64,000 bases of DNA from Limosilactobacillus oris (GCF_025311495.1 NZ_CP104398.1:744001-808000), one strand, 5' to 3'. Counted from the stretch's first letter, positions 7,970 through 18,996 are shown. Program-made: numbers and translations. The notes: generated from the letters alone by a model not told the origin.

Positions 7970-9511
7970 CTATACATCCGCATAATGGGCTGCCCGGGAA
8001 ATCTGGCCGAGGACCTTGCCTGTCCTGCTCTGACAGACTTGAATAATCAGAGTGTCCCCGGCTGCCAGTTTGGTCTGTCCGTTTGGAATAATCCGTTGCT
8101 CGCCCCGGTAAACACTCGTGACAATACTATTGGCGGGCCAGTCATAGTCCATGATCCGCTTGCCGTCCAGACGTGCCCCAGCGTAAATCGTCACCGACAT
8201 TTCGACTTCCTGGGGGTGGTTATCATGGTGTTTACCAATAAAGTTGTTGAACATCGCGGTATAGACTGGTTCCCCATGGAGACTATCCACTACCAAGTAA
8301 GCCACCATCGCGACAATTGCCAGGGGCATCAAATGGGCAAGCGACCCGACCATTTCGGTAATCAAAAGGATGGCGGTAAAGGGGGCCTTGCTGATGCAGG
8401 CAAAATAGCCGGCCATAGCATAGATAATAAAGTTTGGCAGGTACTGGGCGGGCAAAAGGCCGCAACGCACCATCAACGCGCAGTATACCGCCCCCAGGAC
8501 GGCTCCGAGGGTCAGAATCGGCAGAAAAATTCCCCCGGGCAGCTGTGAGCTATAACTAACCATTGAAAAGACAAAGCGGAGGAGGAAGAGGCCCGCAAAG
8601 AGGCTGAGCGAGAAGGGCAAACTGGTCAGCTCACCAATGAGCCGGTTCCCGCCACCTAACGTGACCGGCAGGTACCAGGCAATCGGGATTACCAGCAGGA
8701 AAGGAACAACGGGATAGGCAAACGGGGGCAGCCAAGTGAGCTTCGCCGTCCACGAATCAAGCCGGAGGATCACCAGCTGGTAGAGGCGGCCCAGTAAGCC
8801 CAGGACCAGCCCCAGCACCACTAAGTGCCAGTAGTAGCGGGTCGGTAGCATATACCGGTAGGGCACGTCCAGAACCGGGTGGAGACCGAAAATCGTCAGG
8901 GAAACCATGTTGGAACACAGGGCACTGACGAAAGTCGCCAGCCAGATGACCGGCGAAAAGTTATGGTAGACCTCCTCTAGGATAAAAATCGTGGCTGCAA
9001 TCGGTGCGTTAAAGGCGGCGGAGAGCCCGGCAGCCGCTCCGCTGGCAATGCCCACCTGGCGGTTCAGTTTGCCCGCGTGCAGGCTTTCCTCAACCCCTTG
9101 ACCGATCGTGGCCCCGAGTTGAATCGACGGTCCTTCGCGACCCAGGTAGAGCCCCGAACCAATCGCCAGGATTCCACCAAAGAATTTTCGCCAAAGAACC
9201 GCCCACCATTCTTCCTCAAACTGGCTGGTGAGCTGCCCCTCAACCTGGGGAATCCCTGACCCCTTAATGTTAGGGTGCCGCTGGGTCAACCAGCCCAACA
9301 GCAGAGCAAGGATAATTGAACCAAGCGCCCAGAAAATCAAGCCGGCTGGGTGCTGGTGAAAGTACTGAAAACAGGTTGTTACAAGGTTTAATAGTTTCTG
9401 AATCGCCAGGCGGAACAAACTGACGACCAGGCCGGTCAACAGGCCGATCAAAATTGCCCGTCCGACCTGGACTAGCTGGTTATGTTGACGGATAAACTCA
9501 CCCTTCTGCAT
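7970..9511 (-). CDS. ClC-family chloride channel/transporter with C-terminal TrkA-C domain
   Basis: A polytopic membrane protein of 513 residues. It carries the ClC selectivity motifs GSGIPQVEG, GREGPSIQLGA and GIFLPILTLGA. About 11 hydrophobic segments run to about residue 420, and a cytoplasmic RCK_C/TrkA-C-like domain follows (VEMSVTIYAGARLDGKRIMDYDWP to the end). The gating glutamate in the GREGP motif is present, typical of H+/Cl- antiporters. The ATG at 9511 is used because AAAGGA lies 9 bases before it; a TTG 18 bases further upstream has no site. Transport ion and direction cannot be told from sequence; fluoride exporters of this fold have different motifs. Confidence 0.9.
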   Translation of the reverse strand: MQKGEFIRQHNQLVQVGRAILIGLLTGLVVSLFRLAIQKLLNLVTTCFQYFHQHPAGLIFWALGSIILALLLGWLTQRHPNIKGSGIPQVEGQLTSQFEEEWWAVLWRKFFGGILAIGSGLYLGREGPSIQLGATIGQGVEESLHAGKLNRQVGIASGAAAGLSAAFNAPIAATIFILEEVYHNFSPVIWLATFVSALCSNMVSLTIFGLHPVLDVPYRYMLPTRYYWHLVVLGLVLGLLGRLYQLVILRLDSWTAKLTWLPPFAYPVVPFLLVIPIAWYLPVTLGGGNRLIGELTSLPFSLSLFAGLFLLRFVFSMVSYSSQLPGGIFLPILTLGAVLGAVYCALMVRCGLLPAQYLPNFIIYAMAGYFACISKAPFTAILLITEMVGSLAHLMPLAIVAMVAYLVVDSLHGEPVYTAMFNNFIGKHHDNHPQEVEMSVTIYAGARLDGKRIMDYDWPANSIVTSVYRGEQRIIPNGQTKLAAGDTLIIQVCQSRTGKVLGQISRAAHYADV

Positions 9512-9559
9512 GTAGATAATTCCTTTCAACTAAACTTAAACTACCCCATTGTACTACGA

Positions 9560-9596
9560 AACCGGCTAAGGAACACTAGAACTTCCTTAGCCGGTT
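9560..9596 (-). terminator. Terminator of the amino-acid permease gene
   Basis: A 14-bp perfect stem AACCGGCTAAGGAA/TTCCTTAGCCGGTT with a 9-base loop, 21 bases after the permease stop. The T-tract is short. Confidence 0.75.
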
Positions 9597-9616
9597 AGAC
9601 ATTATTCAGTTATCGC

Positions 9617-11005
9617 CTAGCCCCGTTGCCGGTCGAAACCGTGCCGAAGCAGGTAAACGACCACCGCGAAAATCAGAACCAGCGCACCGACAATCACGGA
9701 AACCCGGGTATCAGGGTTGATGAACATAAAGATTACAATCACGATTAACATTACAAACGCGAAATAGTTGGAGAACGGGTACAGGGGCAGCTTGAACGGG
9801 TGCTGTGCCATCAAGTCAAGGTTGTTGTGCCGGAAACGCAATTCGGCCAGTAGGATGACGAACCACGGAATCATCCCCGGCAAAACGGACGAGCTAAAGA
9901 CGACCACGAACATGTTCGCCGTGGACTTGCTGTAAATCGAGGCAATGATGTCGATGATGAAACCAATCAAGATCCCGCCTGAAATCCCCAGGATTGCCGC
10001 ATGGGGGACCACCCGCTTGGAAAGGCGGCCAAAGATACTTGGCGCGTCCCCCTCATGGGCCAGCTTAAAGAGCATCCGGCTGGAACTGTAAATTCCCGAG
10101 TTAGCACCGGACAGGGCAGCCGTCAGGACCACGAAATTAATAATGGACGCTGCAGCAGTGATCCCAACCTTGGCAAAGGTAGAAACGAATGGTGAGCCAA
10201 CGCTGCTCAGCTGGTTCCAAGGGTAAATCGTGACAATCACGAAGATTGCGCCAATGTAGAAAATCAAAATCCGGAAAAGCACTGACTTAACCGACTTGAC
10301 AATGGCCTTTTGCGGGTCGGCAACCTCCCCGGCAGAAATCCCCAGGAGTTCGATTCCCTCATAGGAACCGACAATGATTGACATGGAGAAGAAGAAGCCG
10401 GACACCCCACCGGTGAAGAAACCACCGTGGGACCACAGGTTGCTAAAACCAGTCGGGTGACCACCGTTGCCGAAGCCAAAGAAGATTACCATAAAGCCCA
10501 GTAAAATCATAAAGATAATCGTGATGACCTTAATCATCGCGAACCAGAATTCAAGCGACCCGTAGGCCTTTGCACTGGCGAGGTTGGCAAGAACCAAGAA
10601 GATAATGATAATAATTCCGGCTAGCCAGGTATGCATATGCGGCCACCAGTACTTGAGGTACTCGGTTGCCGCCACCACTTCAGACATCCCGACAACAATG
10701 TACTCAAACACGTTAGCCCACTTGGCGAGGTAACCAGCCAGCGGGTGGACATACTCGGTCGCGTAATCCGCAAAGGAGCCAGTCCCTGGGTTGACGTAGA
10801 TCATCTCCCCCAGTGCCCGCATCACAATGTATAAAATCAGGCCCACAAAGGCATAGGCAAGTAAAACCGACGGCCCCGTCCACTTAATCGTCGAGGTAGC
10901 CCCCATGAAAAGGCCGACCCCGATGGCGCCACCAAGTGAAATCATTTCCATTTGGCCCGCAGTCATTGACCGCCGTAATTCTGGTGCAGATTTCTTCATA
11001 TCCAA
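9617..11005 (-). CDS. Amino-acid permease, APC superfamily (AAT family)
   Basis: A 462-residue membrane transporter with 12 predicted helices. The first helix has the unwound-helix motif GGAIGVGLFMG, and the GSYEGIELLGISAGEVADP block after helix 6 is typical of AAT permeases of the GabP/ProY/LysP type. The substrate is not deducible; GABA or aromatic/branched amino acids are possible. GAAGGG sits 7 bases before a TTG at 11005 and 13 before the ATG at 10999, so the TTG start is kept. It stands alone between two terminators. Confidence 0.88.
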   Translation of the reverse strand: MDMKKSAPELRRSMTAGQMEMISLGGAIGVGLFMGATSTIKWTGPSVLLAYAFVGLILYIVMRALGEMIYVNPGTGSFADYATEYVHPLAGYLAKWANVFEYIVVGMSEVVAATEYLKYWWPHMHTWLAGIIIIIFLVLANLASAKAYGSLEFWFAMIKVITIIFMILLGFMVIFFGFGNGGHPTGFSNLWSHGGFFTGGVSGFFFSMSIIVGSYEGIELLGISAGEVADPQKAIVKSVKSVLFRILIFYIGAIFVIVTIYPWNQLSSVGSPFVSTFAKVGITAAASIINFVVLTAALSGANSGIYSSSRMLFKLAHEGDAPSIFGRLSKRVVPHAAILGISGGILIGFIIDIIASIYSKSTANMFVVVFSSSVLPGMIPWFVILLAELRFRHNNLDLMAQHPFKLPLYPFSNYFAFVMLIVIVIFMFINPDTRVSVIVGALVLIFAVVVYLLRHGFDRQRG

Positions 11006-11133
11006 TCAGATTCCCTTCTCTTTTCATTTATCAGTTTCAAAGTATATTATAAATTTTCTTTGATTTCCACGGATTTCTAATCTTTTTTTAATTCTTTCGC
11101 CGAATTACCGGGATAAACTTAATGATTTAAAGT

Positions 11134-11175
11134 AAAACCGGTGGAGAACGATGTTTTCTTTCGTTCTCCACCGGT
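11134..11175 (-). terminator. Terminator of ptsI
   Basis: A 15-bp perfect stem ACCGGTGGAGAACGA/TCGTTCTCCACCGGT with a 9-base loop, followed by TTTTACTTT on the minus strand. Confidence 0.88.
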
Positions 11176-11194
11176 TAATAAGCACCAGTTGCTG

Positions 11195-12919
11195 CTAGTT
11201 GATTTCGCCCAGGCGGTCCTTAACCAGGGCCCGGACTTCCCCGGCGGTCACACACTGGTTGATGGCCTCATCTGCTAGCCGGGCGCACTCGTTCGTATCA
11301 AGTTTGCTCATTAAGGTCCGGGTCCGCAGGATCGATGATGAAGACATTGAATACTCGTCGAGCCCCATCCCCATCAGCAGTGGCAAGGCGATACTATCTC
11401 CCGCCATCTCGCCACACATGGCAACCTTGGTATCATGACGGTGTCCGGCGTCGATGACTTGTTTGAGCAAGCCAAGGAAGGCAGGATTTAGCGGCTGGTA
11501 GAGGTACGCCACCTCATCATTGCCCCGGTCGGCCGCGAAGTTGTACTGGATCAGGTCGTTGGTCCCGATGCTAAAGAAGTCGACTTCCTTCGCAAACTGC
11601 TCGGCATTAATCGCCGCCAGCGGGACCTCAATCATCATCCCGAGCTTGATACTGTTTCCCAGGCCGGGCTGATCCTTTTGTAACTCACGCTTGCACTCGT
11701 TAAAAATTTTCTTCGCCGCCCGCAGCTCAGCGATGGTTCCAATCATCGGAAACATAATTGACAACGGACCATGGGCCGACGCCCGAATCAGCGCCCGCAG
11801 TTGGGCCTTAAAGATGGCCGGATGCTTGAGACTGATCCGGATTGCCCGGTAGCCCAGGAAAGGGTTCATTTCACGGGGAAGCGGCAGGTAAGGCAAGGGC
11901 TTGTCTCCACCGATGTCCAGCGTCCGGACGACCACCGGCTTCCCCTGCATCCCAATTAGGGCCTGACGGTAAGCCTGATACTGCTCATCCTCCGTCGGCA
12001 TATGGTCACTGCCCATGTAGAGAAATTCGGACCGAAAGAGTCCCACGCCATCAGCCCCCTGTTGAACTGCCGCGGCGACGTCATTCGGGTTGCCAATATT
12101 GGCGGAAATTTCAAACTGTTGCCCGTCCTTGGAAATTGACGGCGCGTTGACCCGCTGGCGCCATTCTTTTTGTTCCCGCGCCAGTTGCTGCGCCCTGACA
12201 GTAAAGTGGTCGACCTGGTCCGGGGATGGTCCTACCACCACCGTTCCCTGCAGGCCATCGACAACGAGCTGCTGCACATCCTTCGTAGCCCGCGTAATGT
12301 GGTCAGTTCCGACCACCGCTGGAATTCCCAGTGTGCGGGCCATAATTGCGGCATGGCTAGTCCGGCCTCCCAGGTCGGTCACGATGCCCTTTATAAACCG
12401 GGTATCCATCTGTGAGGTGTCAGAGGGGGTAACTTCGTGCGCCACGATAATGACTGGCTGGTTAATGGCCCCAATATCCGGCAGGTGCTTTCCCAGGAGG
12501 TGGCTGAGCAGGCGCTTGGCAACGTCCCGGACATCCCCCGCCCGTTCCTGAATGTAGGGGTCGGATAGTTGGGCTAGGGTGCGGGCAAAGTGGGTCGTTA
12601 CGGTATCAACTGCCTCCTCAGCACAGATTTGCTGGTCGATCTGCTGCTTAACCTGCTTTAACAGCTCCGGATCAGAAAGGATGGCAATGTGGGCGTCAAA
12701 AATCGCTAAGTCGTCCGGCGTCAACCGACCGGCTGCCCGGTCTTTTAACAGCTGCAAGTCAGCGCTTGACGCGTCGACGGCCTGCATGAAACGTTTGTAC
12801 TCGACCATCGGGTTTGCAATCCGCCGCTTCTCGTAATGCAGGTCTGGCTCCACCAGTCGGTAAGCCGGGGCAATGCCAATCCCTTCACTCGCGGCGATCC
12901 CTCTAATCTCTTTTGCCAT
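11195..12919 (-). CDS. ptsI: PTS enzyme I (phosphoenolpyruvate-protein phosphotransferase)
   Basis: Takes phosphate from PEP onto its histidine and passes it to HPr, the first step of all PTS sugar uptake. The 574 residues show the HPr-binding N-terminal domain, the phospho-His motif GGRTSHAAIMAR (about 185-196), the PEP-binding signature DFFSIGTNDLIQY and the catalytic cysteine in VAMCGEMAGD. The ATG at 12919 follows GAGGAGGAAG; an in-frame extension further upstream lacks a site. No ptsH lies upstream, which is unusual because ptsH-ptsI is the normal operon. It has its own promoter with a cre site on the -35 box. Confidence 0.96.
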   Translation of the reverse strand: MAKEIRGIAASEGIGIAPAYRLVEPDLHYEKRRIANPMVEYKRFMQAVDASSADLQLLKDRAAGRLTPDDLAIFDAHIAILSDPELLKQVKQQIDQQICAEEAVDTVTTHFARTLAQLSDPYIQERAGDVRDVAKRLLSHLLGKHLPDIGAINQPVIIVAHEVTPSDTSQMDTRFIKGIVTDLGGRTSHAAIMARTLGIPAVVGTDHITRATKDVQQLVVDGLQGTVVVGPSPDQVDHFTVRAQQLAREQKEWRQRVNAPSISKDGQQFEISANIGNPNDVAAAVQQGADGVGLFRSEFLYMGSDHMPTEDEQYQAYRQALIGMQGKPVVVRTLDIGGDKPLPYLPLPREMNPFLGYRAIRISLKHPAIFKAQLRALIRASAHGPLSIMFPMIGTIAELRAAKKIFNECKRELQKDQPGLGNSIKLGMMIEVPLAAINAEQFAKEVDFFSIGTNDLIQYNFAADRGNDEVAYLYQPLNPAFLGLLKQVIDAGHRHDTKVAMCGEMAGDSIALPLLMGMGLDEYSMSSSSILRTRTLMSKLDTNECARLADEAINQCVTAGEVRALVKDRLGEIN

Positions 12920-12965
12920 CACTCTTCCTCCTCGTTCCGCCCTGCTTAATGGCGGTTTCGCTAAT

Positions 12966-12994
12966 ATTATATAGCTCCTCTTGCCAGAAAACAA
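12966..12994 (-). promoter_or_regulatory. Promoter of ptsI
   Basis: TTGTTT (12989-12994) and TATAAT (12966-12971) are exactly 17 bases apart on the minus strand. The promoter lies between the eno terminator and ptsI. Confidence 0.75.
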
Positions 12995-13004
12995 AGCGTT
13001 TTCA
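12991..13004 (-). promoter_or_regulatory. cre (CcpA) site on the ptsI promoter
   Basis: TGAAAACGCTTTGT matches 12 of 14 cre positions and overlaps the -35 box by four bases. CcpA bound here should block RNA polymerase, predicting catabolite repression of ptsI. Confidence 0.55.
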
Positions 13005-13016
13005 ACCCTTGATAGC

Positions 13017-13058
13017 AAAAAGGCGCTAGGTCCGAGTAATGGTCGGTTGCCTAGCGCC
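13017..13058 (-). terminator. Terminator of the gap-pgk-tpiA-eno cluster
   Basis: A GGCGCTAGG/CCTAGCGCC stem with a 19-base loop, followed by TTTTT on the minus strand, 25 bases after the eno stop. Confidence 0.85.
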
Positions 13059-13083
13059 CTTGCTCATTAATTCTGGCTGAGAA

Positions 13084-14469
<1,386 letters not shown>

Positions 14470-14496
14470 TTATTTTGCACAACTAAAAACAAGCAT

Positions 14497-15249
14497 TTAA
14501 TGGTTAACTATTTCTAAAAAAGTCCGGGGATCGAGGCTGTCAGTGCCTACCAGAACGCCATCAATATCGCTTTTTGCCATCATTGCCCTGGCGTTGGCCG
14601 GCGTCACACTGCCGCCATAGAGGATCCGAACATTATTAGCAACGTCCTCCCCGTACATATCATTGATAGTCTGACGAATTAGGTAGCACCCCTCCTCGGC
14701 TTGATCGGAATCCGCGCTTTGACCACTGCCAATCGCCCAGGAAGGCTCGTAAGCTACGGTGACATTACAGATATCCGCCTCGCTCAGCCCCTTCAGGTCA
14801 GCTAAAATCCGGTTGACCGCCCAGTGAATTTTATCATCAGCCGCAATTCGCCGAGCCATCGTATCATCACAGCAGACGATTGGACACAGGCCATTGCGGA
14901 GGGCCGCCTTTACCTTTTTATTAATCAATTCGTCGTCTTCGTGGAAGTAGTTCCGCCGCTCCGAGTGGCCTAAAATCACGTGGTGAATTCCCGCCTGGTA
15001 GAGAGCATAGGGACTCGTCTCGCCAGTATAAGCCCCCTCGTCTTGGTAATAGCAGTTTTCCGCCATTACTTTCAGCGGGGACCCGGCGGCTGCCTGAACC
15101 ATTGGAACCAGGGAAAGGGTGGGCGCCGCCAGTGCTGTTTGCAGCTGGTCAGCCGGTGGTAGCTGATCCTTGACCTGGTTAACAAAAGCCACCGCTTCCG
15201 CTACCGTCTTGTGCATCTTCCAGTTGCCAGCAATAATCGGAATACGCAT
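14497..15249 (-). CDS. tpiA: Triosephosphate isomerase
   Basis: Interconverts dihydroxyacetone phosphate and glyceraldehyde 3-phosphate. The 250 residues have the usual active-site set: Asn/Lys in AGNWKMHK (residues 8-15), His in ILGHSERR, Glu in AYEPSWAIG, and the phosphate loop [10 protein letters not shown]. The ATG at 15249 follows TAGGAGGAATC; a longer frame to 15282 has no site. It is 68 bases after pgk in the glycolytic cluster. Confidence 0.97.
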   Translation of the reverse strand: MRIPIIAGNWKMHKTVAEAVAFVNQVKDQLPPADQLQTALAAPTLSLVPMVQAAAGSPLKVMAENCYYQDEGAYTGETSPYALYQAGIHHVILGHSERRNYFHEDDELINKKVKAALRNGLCPIVCCDDTMARRIAADDKIHWAVNRILADLKGLSEADICNVTVAYEPSWAIGSGQSADSDQAEEGCYLIRQTINDMYGEDVANNVRILYGGSVTPANARAMMAKSDIDGVLVGTDSLDPRTFLEIVNH

Positions 15250-15317
15250 CTTGATTCCTCCTAAAAAGGGCGGAAACCGCATCTACGGTTACCGTCCTCT
15301 TCGTAACTAAATTATTA

Positions 15318-16523
15318 TTACTTTTCAGAAATTGCAGCAATTCCTGGCAGAGTCTTCCCTTCAAGGTAGGTCAGTGAAGCACCACCACCAGTGGAAATGT
15401 GGGTCAGCTTGTCAGCGACGCCCAATTCCTTAACAGCAGCAGTAGAGTCCCCACCACCGACAATGGTCGTAGCGTCAGTCAAAGTCCCAAGGAACTTACC
15501 GATTTCCAGCGTTCCCTTGGCGAAGTTTGGCATTTCAAAGACACCCATTGGGCCGTTCCAAACAACGGTCTTAGCATCCTTCAGAACGTTTTCGAATTCT
15601 TCCACGGACTTTGGACCAATGTCGAGGGCCATCCAGCCGTCGTCAATGTCGCCTTCAACGACCTTAGTGTCAGCATCGTTATTGAACTTGTCAGCGACAA
15701 CGTTGTCAATTGGCAGAACCAGCTTGTCACCGGCCTTGTCCAGGATTTGCTTAGCGACGTCGATCTTGTCCTTTTCAACTAGGGAGTTACCAACCTTGAT
15801 CCCTTTGGCAGCGTAGAAGGTGTAAGCCATCCCACCACCGATGATGATCTTGTCGGCCTTGTCGAGCAGGTTGTCGATCACGCCGATCTTGTCGGAAACC
15901 TTAGCACCACCTAAGATGGCAACAAATGGCCGTTCTGGGTTGTCCACGGCGTCACCCAAGAACTTGATTTCCTTTTCCATCAGGTAACCGGCAGCAGCCT
16001 TGCCTGGCTTGTTAGTAGCGATTCCAACGTTGGAAGCGTGCTTCCGGTGGGCAGTACCGAAGGCGTCGTTAACGAAGACGTCTCCCAGTGAAGCCCAGTA
16101 CTTGCCCAATTCAGGATCGTTGCCGGATTCGCGCTTGACGTATTCGCCATCCTTAACATCTTCGTAACGGGTGTTTTGAACGAGCAAAACATCACCGTTC
16201 TTCATGTTGTCAATGGCGTCTTCCAATTGCTTGCCTTCAGTTACGGGAACAAAGGTAACCGGCTTGTTCAGCAAGTTAGAAAGCCGTTCAGCGACTGGAC
16301 GCATGGACAGGCCCGGCTTGTCTTCTTCCTTCTTTACCCGACCCAGGTGGGAGAACAGGATTGCCCGGCCACCATGATCAATCACATACTTAATCGTTGG
16401 CAGTGCTGCCACGATCCGGTTGTCGTCGCCAACAACGCCGTCCTTAATCGGAACGTTGAAGTCAACCCGCATCAATACCTTTTGGCCTTCTAAAGGAAGG
16501 TCTTCAACAGTTAATTTAGCCAT
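15318..16523 (-). CDS. pgk: Phosphoglycerate kinase
   Basis: Makes ATP and 3-phosphoglycerate from 1,3-bisphosphoglycerate. The 401-residue protein has [11 protein letters not shown] near the N-terminus, the substrate-binding FSHLGR, the hinge region, and the nucleotide-binding GGGDSTAA and STGGGASL near the C-terminus. The ATG at 16523 follows AAGGAGGTAA; the frame runs open to 16622 but without a site. It is 85 bases downstream of gap and followed by tpiA. Confidence 0.97.
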   Translation of the reverse strand: MAKLTVEDLPLEGQKVLMRVDFNVPIKDGVVGDDNRIVAALPTIKYVIDHGGRAILFSHLGRVKKEEDKPGLSMRPVAERLSNLLNKPVTFVPVTEGKQLEDAIDNMKNGDVLLVQNTRYEDVKDGEYVKRESGNDPELGKYWASLGDVFVNDAFGTAHRKHASNVGIATNKPGKAAAGYLMEKEIKFLGDAVDNPERPFVAILGGAKVSDKIGVIDNLLDKADKIIIGGGMAYTFYAAKGIKVGNSLVEKDKIDVAKQILDKAGDKLVLPIDNVVADKFNNDADTKVVEGDIDDGWMALDIGPKSVEEFENVLKDAKTVVWNGPMGVFEMPNFAKGTLEIGKFLGTLTDATTIVGGGDSTAAVKELGVADKLTHISTGGGASLTYLEGKTLPGIAAISEK

Positions 16524-16608
16524 GTGAGTATTTACCTCCTTCTTGTTAAAAAAGCGGGCGGAGTTTCCTCCTCCCGCCATTAATTCATTTCCTTGGTTCA
16601 GGGATGAA

Positions 16609-17622
16609 TTACAGATTTGCAAAGTGAAGCAGAGTCCGGATCATGTTGCTGGTGAAACCGTATTCGTTGTCGTACCAAGCAACAGTCTTAACTAATTGTG
16701 AACCGTCGTCGCCTTCCATGATTTCAGTTTGTGAAGGGTCAAAGACAGAACCAAAGGTAGAACCAATGATATCAGTTGAAACGATTGGGTCTTCAGTGTA
16801 ACCAAAGGCTTCGTTACCTTCAGTAGCCTTCTTCATGGCATCGTTGATTTGGTCAACAGTAACCTTCTTGTCCAGAATGGAAACAAGTTCAGTCAAGGAA
16901 CCGTCAACAACACCAACCCGTTGTGCGTGACCAGAAAGCTTACCGTTCAATTCTGGGATAACCAGGCCGATAGCCTTGGCAGCACCAGATGAGTGAGGAA
17001 TAGTGTTGATGCTTGCAGTACGGTTGTTACGCATCTTCTTGCCACGAGGGCCATCCAGGATAGCTTGGGTGGAAGTAAATGCGTGGATGGTAGTCATAGT
17101 ACCAACCTTGATACCGAAGTTCTTGTTAAGGAAGTATGCCATTGGAGCAAGGCAACTAGTCGTGCAAGAACCAGCGGAAACGATCTTGTCGTCAGCCTTC
17201 AGGGTATCCAAGTTAACACCTGGTACAACAGTCGGGATGTTGCCAGCAGGTGCAGAAATCAGAACACGCTTTGCACCAGCATCCAAGTGAGCTTGGGACT
17301 TTTCTGCTGAAGTGTAGAAACCAGTACATTCAAGGACAAAGTCAACACCATCGTTCTTTACCCAAGGAATGTTCCGGGCATCACGTTCAGCGTATACTGG
17401 GTATTCCTTGCCGTCAACAACGATCCCCTTATCAGTTGATGAAACTTCACCAGGGAACTTACCGTGCGTTGAGTCGTACTTCAGTAAGTAAGCCAGCATT
17501 GAAGGAGTAGTCAAGTCGTTGATAGCTACAACTTCGATGTCATCAGTGTTCAGTTCGTGAATCCGACGGAAAGCCAAACGACCAATCCGACCGAAACCAT
17601 TAATACCAATCTTTACAGTCAT
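16609..17622 (-). CDS. gap: Glyceraldehyde-3-phosphate dehydrogenase (type I)
   Basis: NAD-dependent oxidation and phosphorylation of glyceraldehyde 3-phosphate. The 337 residues begin with the Rossmann motif [14 protein letters not shown]. They carry the catalytic cysteine in [12 protein letters not shown], the SGAAKAIG phosphate loop and the C-terminal WYDNEYG. The ATG at 17622 follows AAAGGAGGAAATT; upstream in-frame codons lack a site. It is the first gene of the cluster. The repressor gene cggR that precedes gap in Bacillus and many lactobacilli is not here; the upstream neighbour is a tRNA gene on the other strand. Confidence 0.98.
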   Translation of the reverse strand: MTVKIGINGFGRIGRLAFRRIHELNTDDIEVVAINDLTTPSMLAYLLKYDSTHGKFPGEVSSTDKGIVVDGKEYPVYAERDARNIPWVKNDGVDFVLECTGFYTSAEKSQAHLDAGAKRVLISAPAGNIPTVVPGVNLDTLKADDKIVSAGSCTTSCLAPMAYFLNKNFGIKVGTMTTIHAFTSTQAILDGPRGKKMRNNRTASINTIPHSSGAAKAIGLVIPELNGKLSGHAQRVGVVDGSLTELVSILDKKVTVDQINDAMKKATEGNEAFGYTEDPIVSTDIIGSTFGSVFDPSQTEIMEGDDGSQLVKTVAWYDNEYGFTSNMIRTLLHFANL

Positions 17623-17725
17623 ACTGCAATTTCCTCCTTTAGGAAAAACAAAATTGAGTAAATACCCCATTCAATAAGTCAGCTCAGCCGGCTTGTTAAA
17701 CAAGATACAAAACCTTACGACATTT

Positions 17726-17754
17726 ATAATACTCATCTTCTGGGGAATTGTCTA
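17726..17754 (-). promoter_or_regulatory. Promoter of gap
   Basis: TAGACA (17749-17754) and TATTAT (17726-17731) are 17 bases apart, about 100 bases before the gap start. A weak cre-like sequence (about 11 of 14 matches) with CGCTTACA lies further upstream at about 17788. The rest of the 250-base intergenic region is AT-rich with no other clear signal. Confidence 0.6.
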
Positions 17755-17823
17755 TTCAATCAACTCATAAATTTTGAATTTTATGGTGTAAGCGTTATTT
17801 TAATTAAAAATTTCAAATAATGC

Positions 17824-17852
17824 TTGCAATCTATTTAGGGATAAGATACTAT
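17824..17852 (+). promoter_or_regulatory. Promoter of tRNA-Arg
   Basis: TTGCAA (17824-17829) and TACTAT (17847-17852) are 17 bases apart, with transcription expected about 13 bases before the tRNA. Confidence 0.65.
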
Positions 17853-17872
17853 ATTACTTGTCGATTGATGAC

Positions 17873-17944
17873 GCGCCCTTAGTGTAATGGATCGCACGTG
17901 AGATTCCGGTTCTCGAGATCCGAGTTCGACTCTCGGGGGGCGCA
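17873..17944 (+). tRNA. tRNA-Arg (anticodon CCG)
   Basis: A complete cloverleaf. The acceptor GCGCCCT pairs with GGGGCGC and a discriminator A follows. The anticodon arm has the loop TTCCGGT, giving anticodon CCG for the CGG codon. The T arm is CCGAG-TTCGACT-CTCGG. No CCA is encoded. It is a single tRNA between divergent gap and a terminator, with its own promoter. Confidence 0.93.
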
Positions 17945-17950
17945 TAATTT

Positions 17951-17984
17951 AAGGCTTGGAAGTTCCGACTTCCAAGCCTTTTTT
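17951..17984 (+). terminator. Terminator of tRNA-Arg
   Basis: AAGGCTTGGAAGT/ACTTCCAAGCCTT stem with a short loop and a TTTTTT run, directly after the tRNA. Confidence 0.88.
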
Positions 17985-18177
17985 GTTTATTTGATAATCA
18001 AAAAGCAGGCGAAATATGTAGTGACCATTCTCGCCCGCTCCCTCGCTCTTCAATTCTTACCCTTGGCTGATTTGAAGTTCAACCAGCCCAAATCAGGAAG
18101 CCATTGTTAGCAGATATAGTGCCCGCCCTAATCCGGGAAAATTTTGCCATCCTTATTTACTTTGACTGCCATATTAA

Positions 18178-18729
18178 CTACATTTTATTTTGTGGACGAC
18201 GCTTTGACTGCCGGTGAAGGACGTTAGCTAAACGGGCCCGGTTATAGCGTTGAAGGACAATAAATGGCACTTCGACCAGGCTGGCAGCGACCGAGCTGAT
18301 GATGAAGACCACCGGATCGCCAAAGGGAATGACTAGCAAGACGGGAAGATAGCTGAGGAGCAGCATTAACTCATGGTCCACCTCCGCATAGGTCATCGTT
18401 TTAATGATGTCTGCGAGGGAATGCTGGCGAACGTCATACTTTGCCGGTGAATACGTTGGCAACCACTTCTTCCATCTTTTCACCCTGAGCAATCGGTAAA
18501 GGCGTCGTTCCCCGGCCCCGACCTTAAACCAAGCCGCAGATGGTCTGAGCTGCAGGCGCGGTTCAAGCCAGTTGCCAACTATCAGGCGCATTCCAAGCTG
18601 GTAAAAGATAACCAATAACGTAATCACGATTGTTAGGAGAAAACGCTGGGGGTAAAGTCCGTAGCAGGCCCCCGTCACAAGAAAGCCCAGCCCGGACCAC
18701 AAAGTCAGCCGCCTCATTAATTTTTCCAT
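18178..18729 (-). CDS. CrtO-like membrane acyltransferase family protein
   Basis: A 183-residue membrane protein. Hydrophobic segments lie at about 11-25, 32-50, 121-135 and 138-155, with a cationic RLLRVKRWKKWLP stretch between them. The KxWKxxLP motif and a conserved acidic/His part (YAEVDHE) resemble the glycosyl-4,4'-diaponeurosporenoate acyltransferase (CrtO) family. No carotenoid genes are nearby, so a carotenoid role is not supported; the substrate is unknown. The ATG at 18729 follows GGAGGTG. It lies after a separate 43-residue gene with a terminator between. Confidence 0.62.
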   Translation of the reverse strand: MEKLMRRLTLWSGLGFLVTGACYGLYPQRFLLTIVITLLVIFYQLGMRLIVGNWLEPRLQLRPSAAWFKVGAGERRLYRLLRVKRWKKWLPTYSPAKYDVRQHSLADIIKTMTYAEVDHELMLLLSYLPVLLVIPFGDPVVFIISSVAASLVEVPFIVLQRYNRARLANVLHRQSKRRPQNKM

Positions 18730-18770
18730 AATTTCCACCTCCACTTACTATCCCCGTTTCCCACTACGGC

Positions 18771-18807
18771 AAAAAAATAAGGAGGCCGAGTCACTCCCGG
18801 TCTCCTT
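18771..18807 (-). terminator. Terminator of the 43-residue gene
   Basis: AAGGAG...CTCCTT stem with an internal CCG/CGG extension and seven T on the minus strand, 11 bases after the stop. Confidence 0.75.
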
Positions 18808-18818
18808 TATTTTATGAA

Positions 18819-18950
18819 TTACTTTTCGTCAGCTGGCTTTTCCTTAGCCCACTTGCGAATAGCTTCAATCTTCTTTTCTTTTAATGCTCGCTTGTACTTA
18901 GGAGCAATTGGGCGACGGCCTTGAACGCCGTATGGGTGTGCTTTACGCAT
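18819..18950 (-). CDS. 43-residue basic protein of unknown function
   Basis: A short frame coding for a strongly basic peptide that begins MRKAHPYGVQGRRPIAPKYK and ends in an amphipathic, Lys-rich helix-like stretch with an acidic tip (KPADEK). Support for a real gene is good: a perfect AAGGAGG 9-10 bases before ATG 18950, a TTGCTT-17-TATAAT promoter about 50 bases upstream, and a terminator right after the stop. The composition and high-expression codons recall a ribosome- or nucleic-acid-associated protein. I do not recognise the family. Confidence 0.75.
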   Translation of the reverse strand: MRKAHPYGVQGRRPIAPKYKRALKEKKIEAIRKWAKEKPADEK

Positions 18951-18996
18951 AGCTAATATGCCTCCTTATTGTGTACGTAAATTAATTAACGTTCCA

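Noticed and set aside
12920-13018. Longer N-terminus of ptsI
   Set aside because: The extra codons cross the promoter and -35/cre region and have no site; the family starts at 12919.
17898-18110. Open frame beginning inside tRNA-Arg
   Set aside because: It reads through the tRNA and its terminator, with no ribosome binding site.
18178-18729. Carotenoid biosynthesis role for the CrtO-like gene
   Set aside because: No crtM, crtN or other carotenoid genes nearby; only the fold family is supported.
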